A DNA stretch of 64,000 nt from Neostapfia colusana. Its lineage: Eukaryota; Streptophyta; Magnoliopsida; Poales; Poaceae. Under the pieces are notes generated by a model, which saw only the letters and a program-made list of their open reading frames with translations, was not told where the DNA came from and did not search any database. How positions within the stretch are numbered: position 1 is the stretch's first letter; each line of letters begins with the position of its first letter. Location: contig JASWHV010000010.1 in NCBI GenBank assembly GCA_030760725.1, positions 37,701,760-37,765,759 of the forward strand, given 5' to 3'. A program made the translations under genes and the position numbers. Below are positions 12,238 to 22,467 of this stretch, one piece after another.

Positions 12238-12651
12238 CCATAACTTACGACGGCTTGTATACAGGCCGTCGTAAATAAAACCAAGTCAATTACGACAGCT
12301 GCTGTGGCCGTCATAAGTAATCCCAAGTAACTTACGACGGCCTGGGCCGTGGCCGTCGTAAGTAATATGATTACTTATGACGGCCTGGTTCAGGCCGTCG
12401 TAAGTGGTATGGCCCAGCCCACCACGTGGCCAAGACGCTTACATACGACGGCTACGGGCCGCCATCGTAAGTTGCGTAACTTACGATGGTGGCCGTCATA
12501 AGTTACCTAACTTACGACCAAATCCTGACGACGGCTTGAAACCGTCATAGTTAGGCATAAACTGTCATAATTAAGATAATTATGACAGTTCGGACCTTAC
12601 TTACGATGGTTTTGGCCGTCGTAAGTGAGTCGTATTGCTGTAGTAGCAGTG
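12238..12651 (+). repeat. CACTA 3' subterminal hairpin repeats and terminus
   Basis: There are about 16 half-sites of the motif CTTACGACGGC or its complement GCCGTCGTAAG, several with T/A substitutions. They are arranged head-to-head so that neighbouring half-sites form seven or so short hairpins, for example 12340-12363 and 12374-12401. Subterminal repeats in both orientations are the transposase-binding regions of CACTA elements. The last hairpin leads into GTCGTATTGCTGTAGTAGCAGTG, the terminus at 12651. Confidence 0.85.
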
Positions 12652-13912
12652 GGGAAAAACTCGATATCTAGGGCCACAGTCCATGATTCAATATGAAAAT
12701 TGATAGATGGTTGCGACCAGAGGTCCACAGCCCGTAGATAAATCAGATTTGCAACATTTGTAGTGAGCTGGGAGAATTTTGAAGATTCGTACCCGAGGTC
12801 AGTTCTGACTGAGTTGAGGAATTCTTGGAAATTCTTGCTTGATGCTGCACCAATCGAGCTGAGCTTTGGAGAGGAGTATTAGGGGACTCAGGCGCACTTC
12901 AGGGTCTGTTCGTTTGAGCTTGAGACGCCCTGGACAGGGCTGTCCACGGTCAGCCGACGGAGGTCGTCGGGTGCACTTCAGTTCTTGGCGCCAATTCCCC
13001 ACTGGTGAGCAGCAGGCAGTAGGAATCTTGGGATGGAGCACGGTGGATGCTAGAGCATGATTTGGACCATCCTTTTGCTGTTTGGAGCTTGCTCTTCCGA
13101 TGCTCGGCAGCTGAAAATGAGTGAGAACAGAGAAGCGGCGGTAGCGGCTGTTCTTCTTGGGAGCGAAGACCACCGAGGGAGCACGAGCTGGTTAGGGAAG
13201 CAAAATTCATTGTTCTTTCATGGTTGAGGGATAAGAGCGAGACACCGGCTGGGAAAACACCCAGGCGGGCAGCTCGCCGGACGCTGCCCTCGCTCGGTGG
13301 CGCGCGCTAAGCAACCGAAGAAGTTGGTCCTGAACAGTACTGACTGGTGGGGTCCACAGTGGCTCACTCCCCCCTTCTCTGTGCTTTGAGATTCCCGCAC
13401 ATAGGTTGTCCAAATTTGACAAAACATGGAGAGTCGGCCAAAGATGATATGAGGAATTTGAAACTGAAATCAGATTTCAAAATCGAGCACATTTGGTTCA
13501 TATTTCAAATTTGAATTTGAATTCTCTCTCAATTATCCCTTTGAATAAATAGTAGGTGAGCTCCAAATTATCCAAATTTGGACCAGAAGCTCTTTGATAC
13601 ATGGGAAATGCATTGTTGAATTCGCTTGTATGCATTTGGACAACCTGAACATGAATCCTTTGAAAAAAATTCAAATTTGTATTTAAATTTCCCTCCACTC
13701 TACTCGTAGAGGTTGTGCACATGAGTGTAATTTAGGGAGTGAAGTTCACTCCTCATGTTAACACGTTCTAATCAGGAGTTCAAGAAAAATTTTAACTCCC
13801 TCACATATCCATTGTATGTTTATCATTTTATGTAACACAAAATCAAACTTTCTTCACCCTTAACTTTGCTTCATAAGTTGAGATAGAACTGTACAAAAGT
13901 TAGGCTGTTACA
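12652..13912 (-). repeat. Element B 3' LTR, truncated (first 1.26 kb)
   Basis: On the minus strand it starts TGTAACAGCCTAAC at 13912, immediately after the polypurine tract, and runs to the CACTA terminus at 12651. The rest of the LTR was not recognised on the other side of the CACTA element. No credible gene is present. The short ORFs at 12799-13427 overlap each other on several frames and match nothing I know. Confidence 0.75.
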
Positions 13913-13947
13913 TTCCTTCCCCCTTGAAAGAATCTCGTCCCGAGATT
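13913..13947 (-). other. Element B polypurine tract and pre-PPT hairpin
   Basis: On the minus strand: AATCTCG-GGA-CGAGATT (13947-13931, perfect 7-bp stem, 3-nt loop), a short spacer, then the purine run AAGGGGGAAGGAA ending at the LTR boundary (13912). Confidence 0.85.
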
Positions 13948-13969
13948 ACAAAAAGAAAGAGGGAGAAAA

Positions 13970-14819
13970 CTACTGGACACATGATCCTAATAAGTCGGGA
14001 AAATTTAAACAGAGAAAATACTCGCTTTCCCAGGTTGCTTCATCAGCGGTTTGGTTGCTCCACAAGACTTTGTAAAATCGCAATGTCCGACTTCTTGTGG
14101 TGAGAGTCTTCTCAGCATAATTGATATCTGGTTGAAGATCCTCTAGGTTCTCCATATAAAATGCAGCTGGGTACTTAAGATATTTCCGCAGCTGAGAAAC
14201 GTGGAAAACGTTTTGACTACCCGAATGTGATGACGGTAACTCTAGACGACAGGCCATGGGTCCGCATAATTCGTTGACGGCAAATGGCCCAATGAATTGC
14301 GGAGCAAGTTTTCCCTTCACTCCGAAGTGATGGATTCCCTTCATCTGAGAGACACAAAGATAAACGTGGTCCCTGCTGTCGAAGTGGATAGGTCGACGTC
14401 TTTTATCTGCATAGCTTTTCTGCCGAGATTGAGCAGCTTCATATTGGCTTGAATCACTCGCACTCATTCCACAGCTTCATTCACAAGATCAATCCTGTAG
14501 ACCATTTTCTCGCCGGACTCGCACCAATTCAGCGGTGTGTGGCACTTCCGGCCATAAGGACCTTCATATGGAGCCATTTCGATGCTGGATTGATAACCAT
14601 TATTATATGTGAATTCTGCTAACGGTAGGTGGTCATCCCAATTCATTCCATGATTGATGACACATGCCCTTAGCATGTACTCCAGAATCTGATTTACCCT
14701 TTCTGTTTGACCATCAGTTTGCAGATGATACGCTCAACTCCGGATTAACTTGGTTCCCAGCGAAGCATGCAGTTGCTCCCAAAATCTGGATACGAATAAT
14801 GCACCTCCGTCAGAGACGA
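13970..14819 (-). pseudogene. pol: Element B integrase core/C-terminus and chromodomain
   Basis: Reading down the minus strand from 14819: SDGGALFVSRFW carries the second catalytic Asp region; then QTDGQTER with the catalytic Glu; then LPLAEFTYNNGYQSS, the GPF motif (near 14300) and a chromodomain ending with DEATWESE near 14020. It breaks into at least two frames: the join near 14464 is frameshifted, and a stop replaces Ser before AYH near 14735. It continues the integrase that breaks off at 22468, minus about 70 residues lost at the E insertion. Confidence 0.85.
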
Positions 14820-14854
14820 TGTAAAAGTCCCAAAAACATGTAAATGAAAAGTTG

Positions 14855-15711
14855 CGAATAACGGACGGGCAAACCGAGTGGGTAAATCAGATTCTAGAAG
14901 ATATGCTACGAGCTTGTGCTATCAACCACGGTAAGAATTGGTATGATCGCTTACCGTTAGCCGAGTTCTCGTACAACAATGGGTACCAAGCCAGCATCAA
15001 GATGGAGCCCCATGAGGCGCTACAAGGGAGAAAATGCCACACACCGCTGAATTGGTGTGAGTCTGGCGAAAGGGTCACCTTCAGGATTGATCTTGTCAGC
15101 AATGCGGAGCAAAAAGTTCGGCAAATTCAAGCAAACTTAAAAGCCGCCCAATGCCGGCAAAAACAGTATGCGGACAGGATAAGACGTCTGTTATAATTCT
15201 CAGTGGGGATCACATATATCTACGTGTGTCTCCAATGAAGGGCGTGAACAAATTCAGGGTGAGAGGAAAGTTGGCACCCCGATTCATCGGTCCATTCCAG
15301 ATTACAGAAAGATGTGGATCAGTAGCATACCGGCTGGAATTACCAGAAACACTTTCCGGATTGCACGACGTCTTTCACATTTCTCAGCTGAGGAAGTGTC
15401 TTAAGCTATGAACTACCGTTCAGCTGGGGGATATTGAAGAACTGAAACCGGATTTCACTTATCCGGAGGAACCGGTTTGGATAATTGATGAGAAGGCCCG
15501 AACCACACGCAACCGTACATTGTGGTTCTATAAAGTTCTATGGAGTAATCACTCCATAGATGAAGCGACATGGGAGAGCGAAGGCTTTCTTCACGCTAAC
15601 TACCCCGGCTTTTTAACGTCACACATACGGAAATTTTTCTACCGTCCTCTCTCTCATTTTTACCTTATAATCTCAGGACGAGATTATTTTAAGGGGGGGG
15701 GGGGAATGTAA
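14855..15711 (+). pseudogene. pol: Element E pol remnant (integrase C-terminus, chromodomain)
   Basis: Starts inside the integrase core at TDGQTEWVNQ, keeping the catalytic Glu but with Trp in place of the usual Arg. It continues through YNNGYQASIKM, a stop (TAA) after IRRLL near 15195, a frameshift, the GPF motif (near 15290) and the HISQLRKCLKL block ending in a TGA near 15410. The chromodomain follows (NRTLWFYKVLWSNHSIDEA, 15510-15570). The normal pol stop seen in D (after HIR) is lost here, so the frame runs on through the polypurine tract to a TAA at 15709, inside the LTR. Confidence 0.85.
15669..15706 (+). other. Element E pre-PPT hairpin and polypurine tract
   Basis: AATCTCA-GGA-CGAGATT (15669-15685) is followed by ATTTT, then a long G-run (AAGGGGGGGGGGGGAA, 15691-15706) immediately before the LTR start TGTAAGGGCC. 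Confidence 0.85.
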
Positions 15712-18679
15712 GGGCCTAAGTTTTTGCACACACTCAAAGTGTTCATCACACAACATACACCTCATTTGAGGAAAGATTATGAACACATTTGAAGAGCAAG
15801 TAAACACCATCAATATGGTCATTAGATGATAAACTCAAAAAATGCAAAAGTGGCATTTCCCACATGCATCATATAGGGGCTGAGCATATGAAAAACTCCT
15901 ACACATTGCTAGGAATGCTCATGCCAAATTTCACCCAAATCCAAAACCTTTTTAGGTATTTTTGGGTATAATTAGAAAGAGGCTAGTTTGAACTCAAATT
16001 CAAATTCAAACTCCTTTCATCCCATGAATTCAAAAGTAGGATTCATATTCACACTCAGCACAATTTTTGAGCTCACACACCAATTTTCACTCCATTTGGA
16101 GTTAATCTTGACATGAGCTATTTTGGCTAAATTCAAATCAAGTTTGAATTTCAACTAAACCTTTGCTGCAAATTTGATCAAGTCAAATTCCACTTTGAAT
16201 TATTCAAATTCAATTGGCCATTTTGGAGTTTGATCAACTCACCAAGAGTACTAGTGTCTCTACTGTTTAGAGCAGTGGGAAAAATTAACTTTCAGAGGTT
16301 AAACAAGGTGTGGGGCCCTCCTGTCAGCCTCTTGGTTAATCTACCGACTGAAGAATATCGGTTCCTCAGTTTCCCGGGCCGGTGCTGCGGTCGCCACCGA
16401 GCCAACGCCGGCGCCAGCAGCTGCTTCCGGTGTTTCTCAGCACTGGCACGCTCGCCTGGTCCTTATCTCCACAGCCGAGCGCCACAGTCCGAGTTCTTCA
16501 CTCGCTCCTCGTCGCTCACGAGCTCGATCGCCGGCTCCCGTGAAAACACACCTGGACACCGCCACCCTCCATTTCATATCGCTCAAGCTAGCTAAGCCTC
16601 GGTTGCTCGAGCGGTCTACACGAAAAAACTTCGTCCACACGTGCTCTACCGTGCTTTCACAGCACACCAAGGGTTCCCTGTGGTGTTTGGCGGCAAATTG
16701 AGGATTTTCACTGAGCTCTCACGAGTACCGGTGGAACTCCACGTTGGGTCGCCGTCGACAGAGCGCCACAGCCGTCGTTGTCATCCGCTTGCTACACAAG
16801 AAAGGTGCGCTATACTTCCTAGATTGTGTAGCTGCAATCCTTGTAGCAAATGATCAACCATGTGCAGAGAATTACCAAGAACACCAAAACCTAGAGGAAA
16901 CTAGCCGAGCTCGGTCTAAACCCAAATTTGGGTTACACGGTTCCCCAACACTCGAGCCAGATAAAACATAGCTGGTACACGTCCTAGTGCGCCTCCTCAA
17001 AGAAGAACCAAACGAAACGATCCCTAATCGGCCGAGTTCTAGCCGTTTTTCGTTCCGCCGTGGGAAAAGCGCCTCGGGTCATCGGTGAGGTCGGTGTTGC
17101 AGCCACTTCCACCATCGGCTAAGCTCATATCCTTTGGAATTTTAACTAGAGAACCCTTTGGACGAAAATTCTGAAATGTATCCACGATGTTAACCATAAT
17201 ATCCTTGAGCTACCATAAAAATTTCGGATCCATTGAGCTCATTTGATCCAACTAATGGTGTGATTAATAAAACTGTTCCAGAGAAAATGGAAAATGTCCA
17301 GAAACATTTTCAGATTTTTCTCTGAAATTGTTTAGCTCATATCTTTTGCTAGGAGTCTTCAAATTAAGTGAAACCGACTCCATTAGAACCCTCTGAAAAT
17401 ATAGTTTTCAGAAAGTCATGGCTTGCTCCATGAAAAATATGTAGAACACGCTAAGAGCTCCAATTAAGGCCAAATACCTATTTATTTGTGGAGAGCTCAG
17501 ATGAGGTGTGATGCAAATGAAACTTGGCCAAGTCTCTGTTTAGGGTGTATCCAAACCACAGTAAAAAATTTCAGAGTAATTGGGCCTGTCTAGCAATACT
17601 TTTAGTATTAACAAATTCAACTTCAAATTTAAATTGATACATACATGTATTTATCTCATGTAGTCGCTAAGGTTGAGGAGGAGCACGAAATCTTAGACTC
17701 CATCACTCTGGAGGAACAGTTAGCCTACGACCAACAGCAGCAAGGCAAGCTCTGGTTTGCATTAGCCTTTTATACACTTTATTGTTATCAGAACTTACAT
17801 TATATATCCACCTTATTTCTGCATTAGAGTCTTGTTTGAAAACCCAAATGCATAGCCAAGAAAATCCAGGTTTGGGCTCAGGTTTGTAAACCTTGATTAG
17901 CCACTGCAATGCTAAGTCAGTGTAGGATTCGGTACAAGTCGAGTAGTCGGAACTGCTCGCGAGAATAGGCTAGAGGCACACTACTCGGGTAATGATAGCA
18001 AATGGAACACATGGCAATAAAAATGAGACCGAGCGGAGAGTAAGGGCAGCTGGACGTTGGGGCCTGGGTGCCATAGCTCTGCTTGTGTCAGTTGAGGACC
18101 GAGCTGTGTGCGGGCCTGTTGAACAAGCTAGAACAGTATCGAAGACCTACAGGATAAATGGGAACCGGGAAACCGATGTAATTCGGGTAGCTGGGTGTTG
18201 AGGCATAGCTGGTCGTTCAGAGGGTAGGTTGAGAGCTTGAGGTGTAAATCGGCTGGCAGCACTGCGGATGCGCGTGCAGAGACCTCTTGCTCGGGACAAT
18301 TGGACCGGCTCAACATTTGGCTGACGGGTGAAAGTGTGACGCCCGGTCCTGTAAAACATGGAACCCAGCTAATGCATATGTGTGCCCAGGATGTTCATCA
18401 CACATACACATGTAATCCAGAAACTGAATTCAGAATATAACCATGAATAATAGTGTTTAAGTACTTTATTACATCAATCTCTAACTTATTATTGCAGCGG
18501 AAGTATCTAACTTATTCTAGCAGCGGAAGTCTCTAAACGATAGCTGAAGCAAACTAAACAGCAGCGGCTCCATCTCCAACTCCACAGGCATGTTGACGGT
18601 AGTTCGCACGCCTAGTACTCCACATGATCTTCGAAGTACTCTTCTCCTGCTGCTGGTGTTGAAGTAATAATGCAAGGTT

Positions 18680-18696
18680 GAGTACATGACGTACTC
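18680..18696 (-). repeat. LTR hairpin GAGTAC-N5-GTACTC in G
   Basis: A 6-bp perfect stem with 5-nt loop, flanked on the minus strand by CACTTGCT and AACCTTGCA, the same flanks as the hairpins in both LTRs of element C. Confidence 0.8.
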
Positions 18697-20133
18697 AGCA
18701 AGTGCGGGAAAATATGATATGTAGCTCACAAAAAGTTAGGAATAAAAAGGCTCATTGCAAAAAAGCAAATTTTATTTCACAAACATGATAAAAGCAGAAA
18801 CTATCTTTAAGTGAATTTAATCCCAGCATATATATTTAAGTAAAACAGCAACATACTAAGGTTTCATCAGCAGGCTCGAATTACCATTCTCCCACCTACG
18901 GGCCCCCTCTTGTGCCATGCGGTTCCCAGGGCAGTCCTCTCTTGGCTCCCATTCCCCGCGCCTTCCACGGTCCATAACAATCTAGCAACTTACCTAATTA
19001 GTCAGCTAAGCAGTACCCATATTTGGCCTTGTGGTGGCACTGTTCTCCTGGCATGTGCTGGCATGAACCGGTCCTTAGATCTACGGCAAGTAAACCACCA
19101 TCTGATTCTACCACATCCACAAACCAAGATTGCCTAGATCTCCCCTGATTCATGTTCATTATCATCATCAAGTTCTTATTAACATTATTCATATGAGTGC
19201 AGTAGCTAGACATGTTCTATCTCGGCTTCCCATAACCCATAAGCTAAGCGAAGCTAAAAGAAAAAACGACCATACCCGACTCACCAACTTTCCCGGTGAC
19301 AAGGATGGTTAACAAAACTAGTAAACTCCTATAAAATAGTTTCCCATCAAGTTGACTCAAGCACACATGTTTTCGCAAACAAAACAGTTTCCAAAACATG
19401 GGATCAATATGGTCACGGGGCACTTGCCTTGTTCCCGTGGCTCTGGTTGCTCACGTGTCTCGAAGTTCTGGTGCTGTAGTCCTTCGTAGATGGTTCCCTG
19501 AGCTTGTCCTTCTACTCATGATCACGCACATACAAGATTTACAACAATCAATCATCATGCACAAACTCTACTCAAGATGCAATGGTGCAATTCCTATGGT
19601 GCTATTTTATTAGTCCAGTTTGTACCTGTTCTTGCATGTTTTTATGGGCTTGCATGGGGTTTTATGGTGAACAAGGGTGTAAGGATCAAGTTTGGACGTG
19701 GTGATGATCTTGACTCAAGATCTAGATCAATTCCACCATCAAAAACCGGTCAACACGTGATCTGTCGACACGAAAAAGTTTCTGTTCGAAGGGAGCAAAG
19801 AAAATGGATGTGTAGAAACAACGACGACGTCGTAAGATGGGTAACGAAGACCTACCTCACTTCCCTTTGGTGGCAGGGCCTTCCTCCTAGCAATGGCAGC
19901 AGCGGGGAATTTTTCTATGGAAGATTAGGGCAGGACAGATCGTCGGCTCTTTTCCGGCGACGACGAGGTGTGATAGGGCTCGTCAGGGGGCCCACCGGTG
20001 GGGCTCACCGGCGACTGAACTCCGGCGAGGGGGGTCCAACTCGGTGAGTTGGGGGCTAGGGCCTCCAAGTCACCGGCTTGGGAGGGCGAAAAAGGGGAAG
20101 GGGTTGCAGCCAAGGGGGTGGGGGGGTTGGGTT

Positions 20134-20169
20134 CTATTTATAAGGGGGGAAAGAATCCTATTTATAAGG
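20134..20169 (-). promoter_or_regulatory. Two closely spaced TATA boxes, minus strand (inner promoter copy)
   Basis: CCTTATAAATAG occurs at about 20134-20146 and, in a short local duplication, again at 20157-20169 (minus-strand sense TATAAATAG). Sequence only; no start site is known. Confidence 0.5.
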
Positions 20170-20443
20170 GAGAAAAGAAACCGCGATGATGTCGTAAGGT
20201 GGTAACGAAGACCTACCTCAGCCTTCCTCCTAGCAATGGCAACAGGGCAGATCGTCGGCTCTCTTCCGGCGATGGCGATCGTGATGGGGCTCGTCGGCGG
20301 TCTCATAGGTGGGGCTCACCATCGTCTGAACTCCGGCGAGGGGGTGGAAAGTCTAACTCGGCGAGCTGGGGCTAGGGCTTCCAAGTCGCTGACTTAGGGA
20401 GAGAAAAATAGGTACGTGGTTGCGGCCAAGGAGGTTTTGGGTT

Positions 20444-20456
20444 CTATTTATAAGGG
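20444..20456 (-). promoter_or_regulatory. TATA box of LTR G, minus strand (outer promoter copy)
   Basis: CCTTATAAATAGAAC on the minus strand contains the plant TATA consensus TATAAATA. It lies about 200 bp downstream (in the LTR's sense) of the G-box array, the layout expected for U3 enhancer repeats and core promoter. Confidence 0.55.
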
Positions 20457-20639
20457 GTGAAAGAAGAGTCCTACTCCGATTGGATTTCAAATAAGAGTCC
20501 TATTCAATTTGTTTTGGATCTTAAAAACTTATCTTCATTTTGATTTGCTGCAGTAGTAAGTGGAAATCGTGTCGGTTTCCTCAGTAACAGGTATTCTCGC
20601 GCGCACAGGAGAAAAACCGCTTAAGGATCTTCTCTCCTC

Positions 20640-21490
20640 CACAGCGGTGAGCTCCGGAGATGCCACGTGTCCAGCGGGGCCTGGGCCTCCCTATTCCTTA
20701 GGGGCGGGCTCCGGTTGCGCCGCGTGTCTGGTGGGCGGGACCTCCCTCTCTCTCAGAGGCGAGCTCCGTGTGCACCACGTGTCTGGCGGGTCGGGCCTCC
20801 CCTCTCTACAGAGGCGAGCTCTGGTGGCGCCACGTGTCAGTGCGGGACCTGCTCTCTCCTTGGAGACAGGCTCCGAGAATGCCACGTGTCCAAAAGCGTC
20901 GGACCTTTCGGAGGCGAGCTACAGGGGTGACACGTGTCCAACGGACCGGACCTCTCGGAGGCGAGCTCCGAGAGTGCCACGTGTCCAGCAGCACCGGACT
21001 TCCTTTCTCCTCAGGGACGAGCTCCGAGGTCAACACGTGTCCCGTAATGTCGGACCTCCCTTCTCCTTGGAGGTTAGCTCCGAGGACGACACGTGTCCAG
21101 CTGTGTCGGACCTCTCGGAGGCGAGCTCCGAGGGTGACACGTGTCTGGCGGAGCCGGACCTCATCCCTTCCGTATGGGTGAGCTCCGAAGTCGACACGTG
21201 TCTGGTGGAGCCGAACCTCATCCCTTCCACAGGGGTGAGCTCCGAAAGCGCCACGTGTCGCGTGGAGCTGGGCCTCGCTTTTCTGCAGAGACTAGCTCCG
21301 AAGTCAACACGTGTCCCGCGGTGCTGAGCCTCGCTTCTCCGCAGAGGCTAGCTCCGAAGGCAACACGTGTCCAGCGGGGCCGGACCTCGGCCCTTCCTCA
21401 GATGCGAGCTCCTAGCCTGCCACGTGGCCAGCATTGCCGGACCTCACCCCCTCCACAGGGATGAGCTCCGAAGATGCCACGTGGCCAGAA
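20640..21490. repeat. Tandem array of 16 G-box-bearing units (~54 bp each)
   Basis: Sixteen units, each opening with a (C/A)CACGTGTC-type core followed by a GGACCTC stretch, a pyrimidine-rich stretch and GCGAGCTCCGA. The cores start at 20664 and end at 21483, giving a mean period of about 54 bp with units of 46-60 bp. Fifteen of 16 contain an exact CACGTG; the second has CGCGTG; the last two read CACGTGGC. CACGTG is the G-box, and CACGTGTC/CACGTGGC match the ABA-response element type bound by bZIP factors. A 255-residue ORF across the array (20560-21327) arises from the repeat and has no recognisable domain. Confidence 0.9.
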
Positions 21491-22467
21491 GGCCACGGGA
21501 AGTGTCGACGGTGCTCCTCGGTGAACTAGAATTGGCTCTTTTTAGCTATCTTTCTCTCGTTTTTATGATTCTTTCCTATTTCTATTTCTTTTATAATGTT
21601 TTTCTATATGCAATGCATGAATCTGAAATTGAGGGTGTTACAAAAAGGTGGTTGTGTACAACGTCCGTGATGGTTGCTGTAGGCAACATCGAGTACGGGC
21701 GTATGTGTCCGGTTATTCGGGTAACCCTGCAGGTGTAAATCGATTATAATCGCCGTCTCTCGCGGTCAGTGAGTACCACTTGTTCACTGTACTGTCACAT
21801 GGAAAGAACAGGCTAGAGTCATGTAAAAGTTGCTGATTGAAAGTTATATCTTGATTTTTAATGACTTGTGGTAGTCTAGAGAAAATTAAATTTCTTTTTG
21901 ACCTTGGACAAAGTACACGAGAGAAATGCATTTCTTTTTTTATTGCGGCTCTCTCATGTTCCTTAGCAGGAGATTCTCCATAACATGCTGCTAAAACTTG
22001 AAAGTAAGGTTCAACTACTTAGGCGAGTCCTTTGCAACTTATTTTCCCATTTACCCTGTAATCCATCATGTAGAAGTTTCATGTATAGGAAAGACGGGTC
22101 AGACTTGTTGAGCCATCATGCTCACTGCTTGTATTTGAAGCTTTTGCAGGGTGTTATGAGGAGGACAATCCCGAGGAGGAGACAGACCCCCAAGTGGGAA
22201 ACCGCGTCGAGTGAGAGTCGTGCACGCCGCCGTGTTAGTGTGCGTGTGTGCTAGCAGGGACACGTTTACGGGCTGAACGTGAACTCGGTGCGTAGTCTAC
22301 GCCTGTGAGTGTAGACTGAGCACATTTTGTTGTAAAAATGTTCATAAACTCTTTTATGTAATAAAACTTTGCTTCCGCTTTGTATCTTTTATATGCATTG
22401 TTCGCTGCTGTGCAACGCAGCACCCCTCATCGTGATCCTGGCTCGTCGAGGCTGTGAGGCCCTCGCA

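Larger units (their letters stand above)
5793..12651 (+). mobile_element. CACTA (En/Spm) DNA transposon, left end not identified
   Basis: The element contains a TNP2-type transposase pseudogene, a second multi-exon gene of the type that usually accompanies it in plant CACTA elements, and a 3' subterminal region of hairpin repeats. It ends in GTAGTAGCAGTG at 12651, which reads CACTGCTACTAC on the minus strand. Grass CACTA elements end in CACTA or CACTG followed by subterminal repeats, so the right end is well placed. The left end was not found: no matching inverted terminus is visible upstream of 5793. It abuts the truncated 3' LTR of element B at 12652. Confidence 0.85.
19820..20474 (-). repeat. 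Tandem duplication of the LTR G promoter/leader block
   Basis: Two diverged copies of a ~300-340-bp block lie side by side (19820-20157 and 20180-20474). Shared landmarks in the same order are GTCGTAAG, GTAACGAAGACCTACCTCA, CCTTCCTCCTAGCAATGGCA, CAGATCGTCGGCTC, GAACTCCGGCGAGG and TCTATTTATAAGG. Each copy ends (on the + strand) with a TATA element that reads in the minus direction. Confidence 0.8.
18335..21642 (-). repeat. Solo LTR G (minus orientation, 3.3 kb)
   Basis: On the minus strand it begins TGTAACACCCTCAA (21642) and ends GGGCGTCACA (18335), a standard TG...CA pair. The flanks are GAAAG (18330-18334) and AAAAG (21643-21647), a 5-bp target duplication with one mismatch. Without it the E LTR aligns smoothly to D's. 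There is no internal region, so this is a solo LTR, the usual product of recombination between two LTRs. It shares the hairpin GAGTAC...GTACTC with element C's LTR (18680-18696), which suggests kinship to that subfamily. It carries the G-box array and duplicated promoter block described separately. Confidence 0.8.
14820..22467 (+). mobile_element. Element E: deletion-derivative gypsy element inserted in B
   Basis: The left boundary is a TGTAAAAGTCCC start at 14820, like F's LTR start (TGTAAAAGCCC), but only about 36 bp of this 5' LTR remain before integrase sequence begins. The internal region is reduced to integrase C-terminus plus chromodomain (to ~15618). A polypurine tract and a 3' LTR follow, ending near 22467. 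B sequence resumes at 22468, but about 200 bp of B is missing between the two sides. The flanks (GACGA and CGGAA) do not match, so no target duplication survives. Solo LTR G sits in the 3' LTR. Confidence 0.75.
15707..22467 (+). repeat. Element E 3' LTR, interrupted by solo LTR G
   Basis: The LTR starts TGTAAGGGCCTAAG, nearly the same as D's LTR start (TGTAAGGGCCTCAG), and resembles D's LTR along its length. It is split at 18334/21643 by solo LTR G. After G, D-like LTR sequence resumes (GTCCGTGATGGTTG, GGCAACATCGAGTACGGGCG, then CCTGCAGGTGTAAATCG). The end is placed at about 22467 by alignment to D; TCGCA is the most likely terminal CA. Without G the LTR is about 3.45 kb. No gene is seen in it. 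Confidence 0.75.

Noticed and set aside
12799..13427. Cluster of overlapping ORFs on both strands
   Set aside because: They lie in the GC-rich part of B's LTR, with several overlapping frames and none with a recognisable protein.
20560..21327. 255-codon + strand ORF across the G-box array
   Set aside because: The frame stays open because of the repeat unit, similar ORFs occur in other frames, and no domain or start context supports it.
20640..21490. Possible CRISPR array (regular repeats with spacers)
   Set aside because: The whole unit is repetitive, not just a short repeat. The period varies from 46 to 60 bp, and it lies in a plant LTR with no cas genes.
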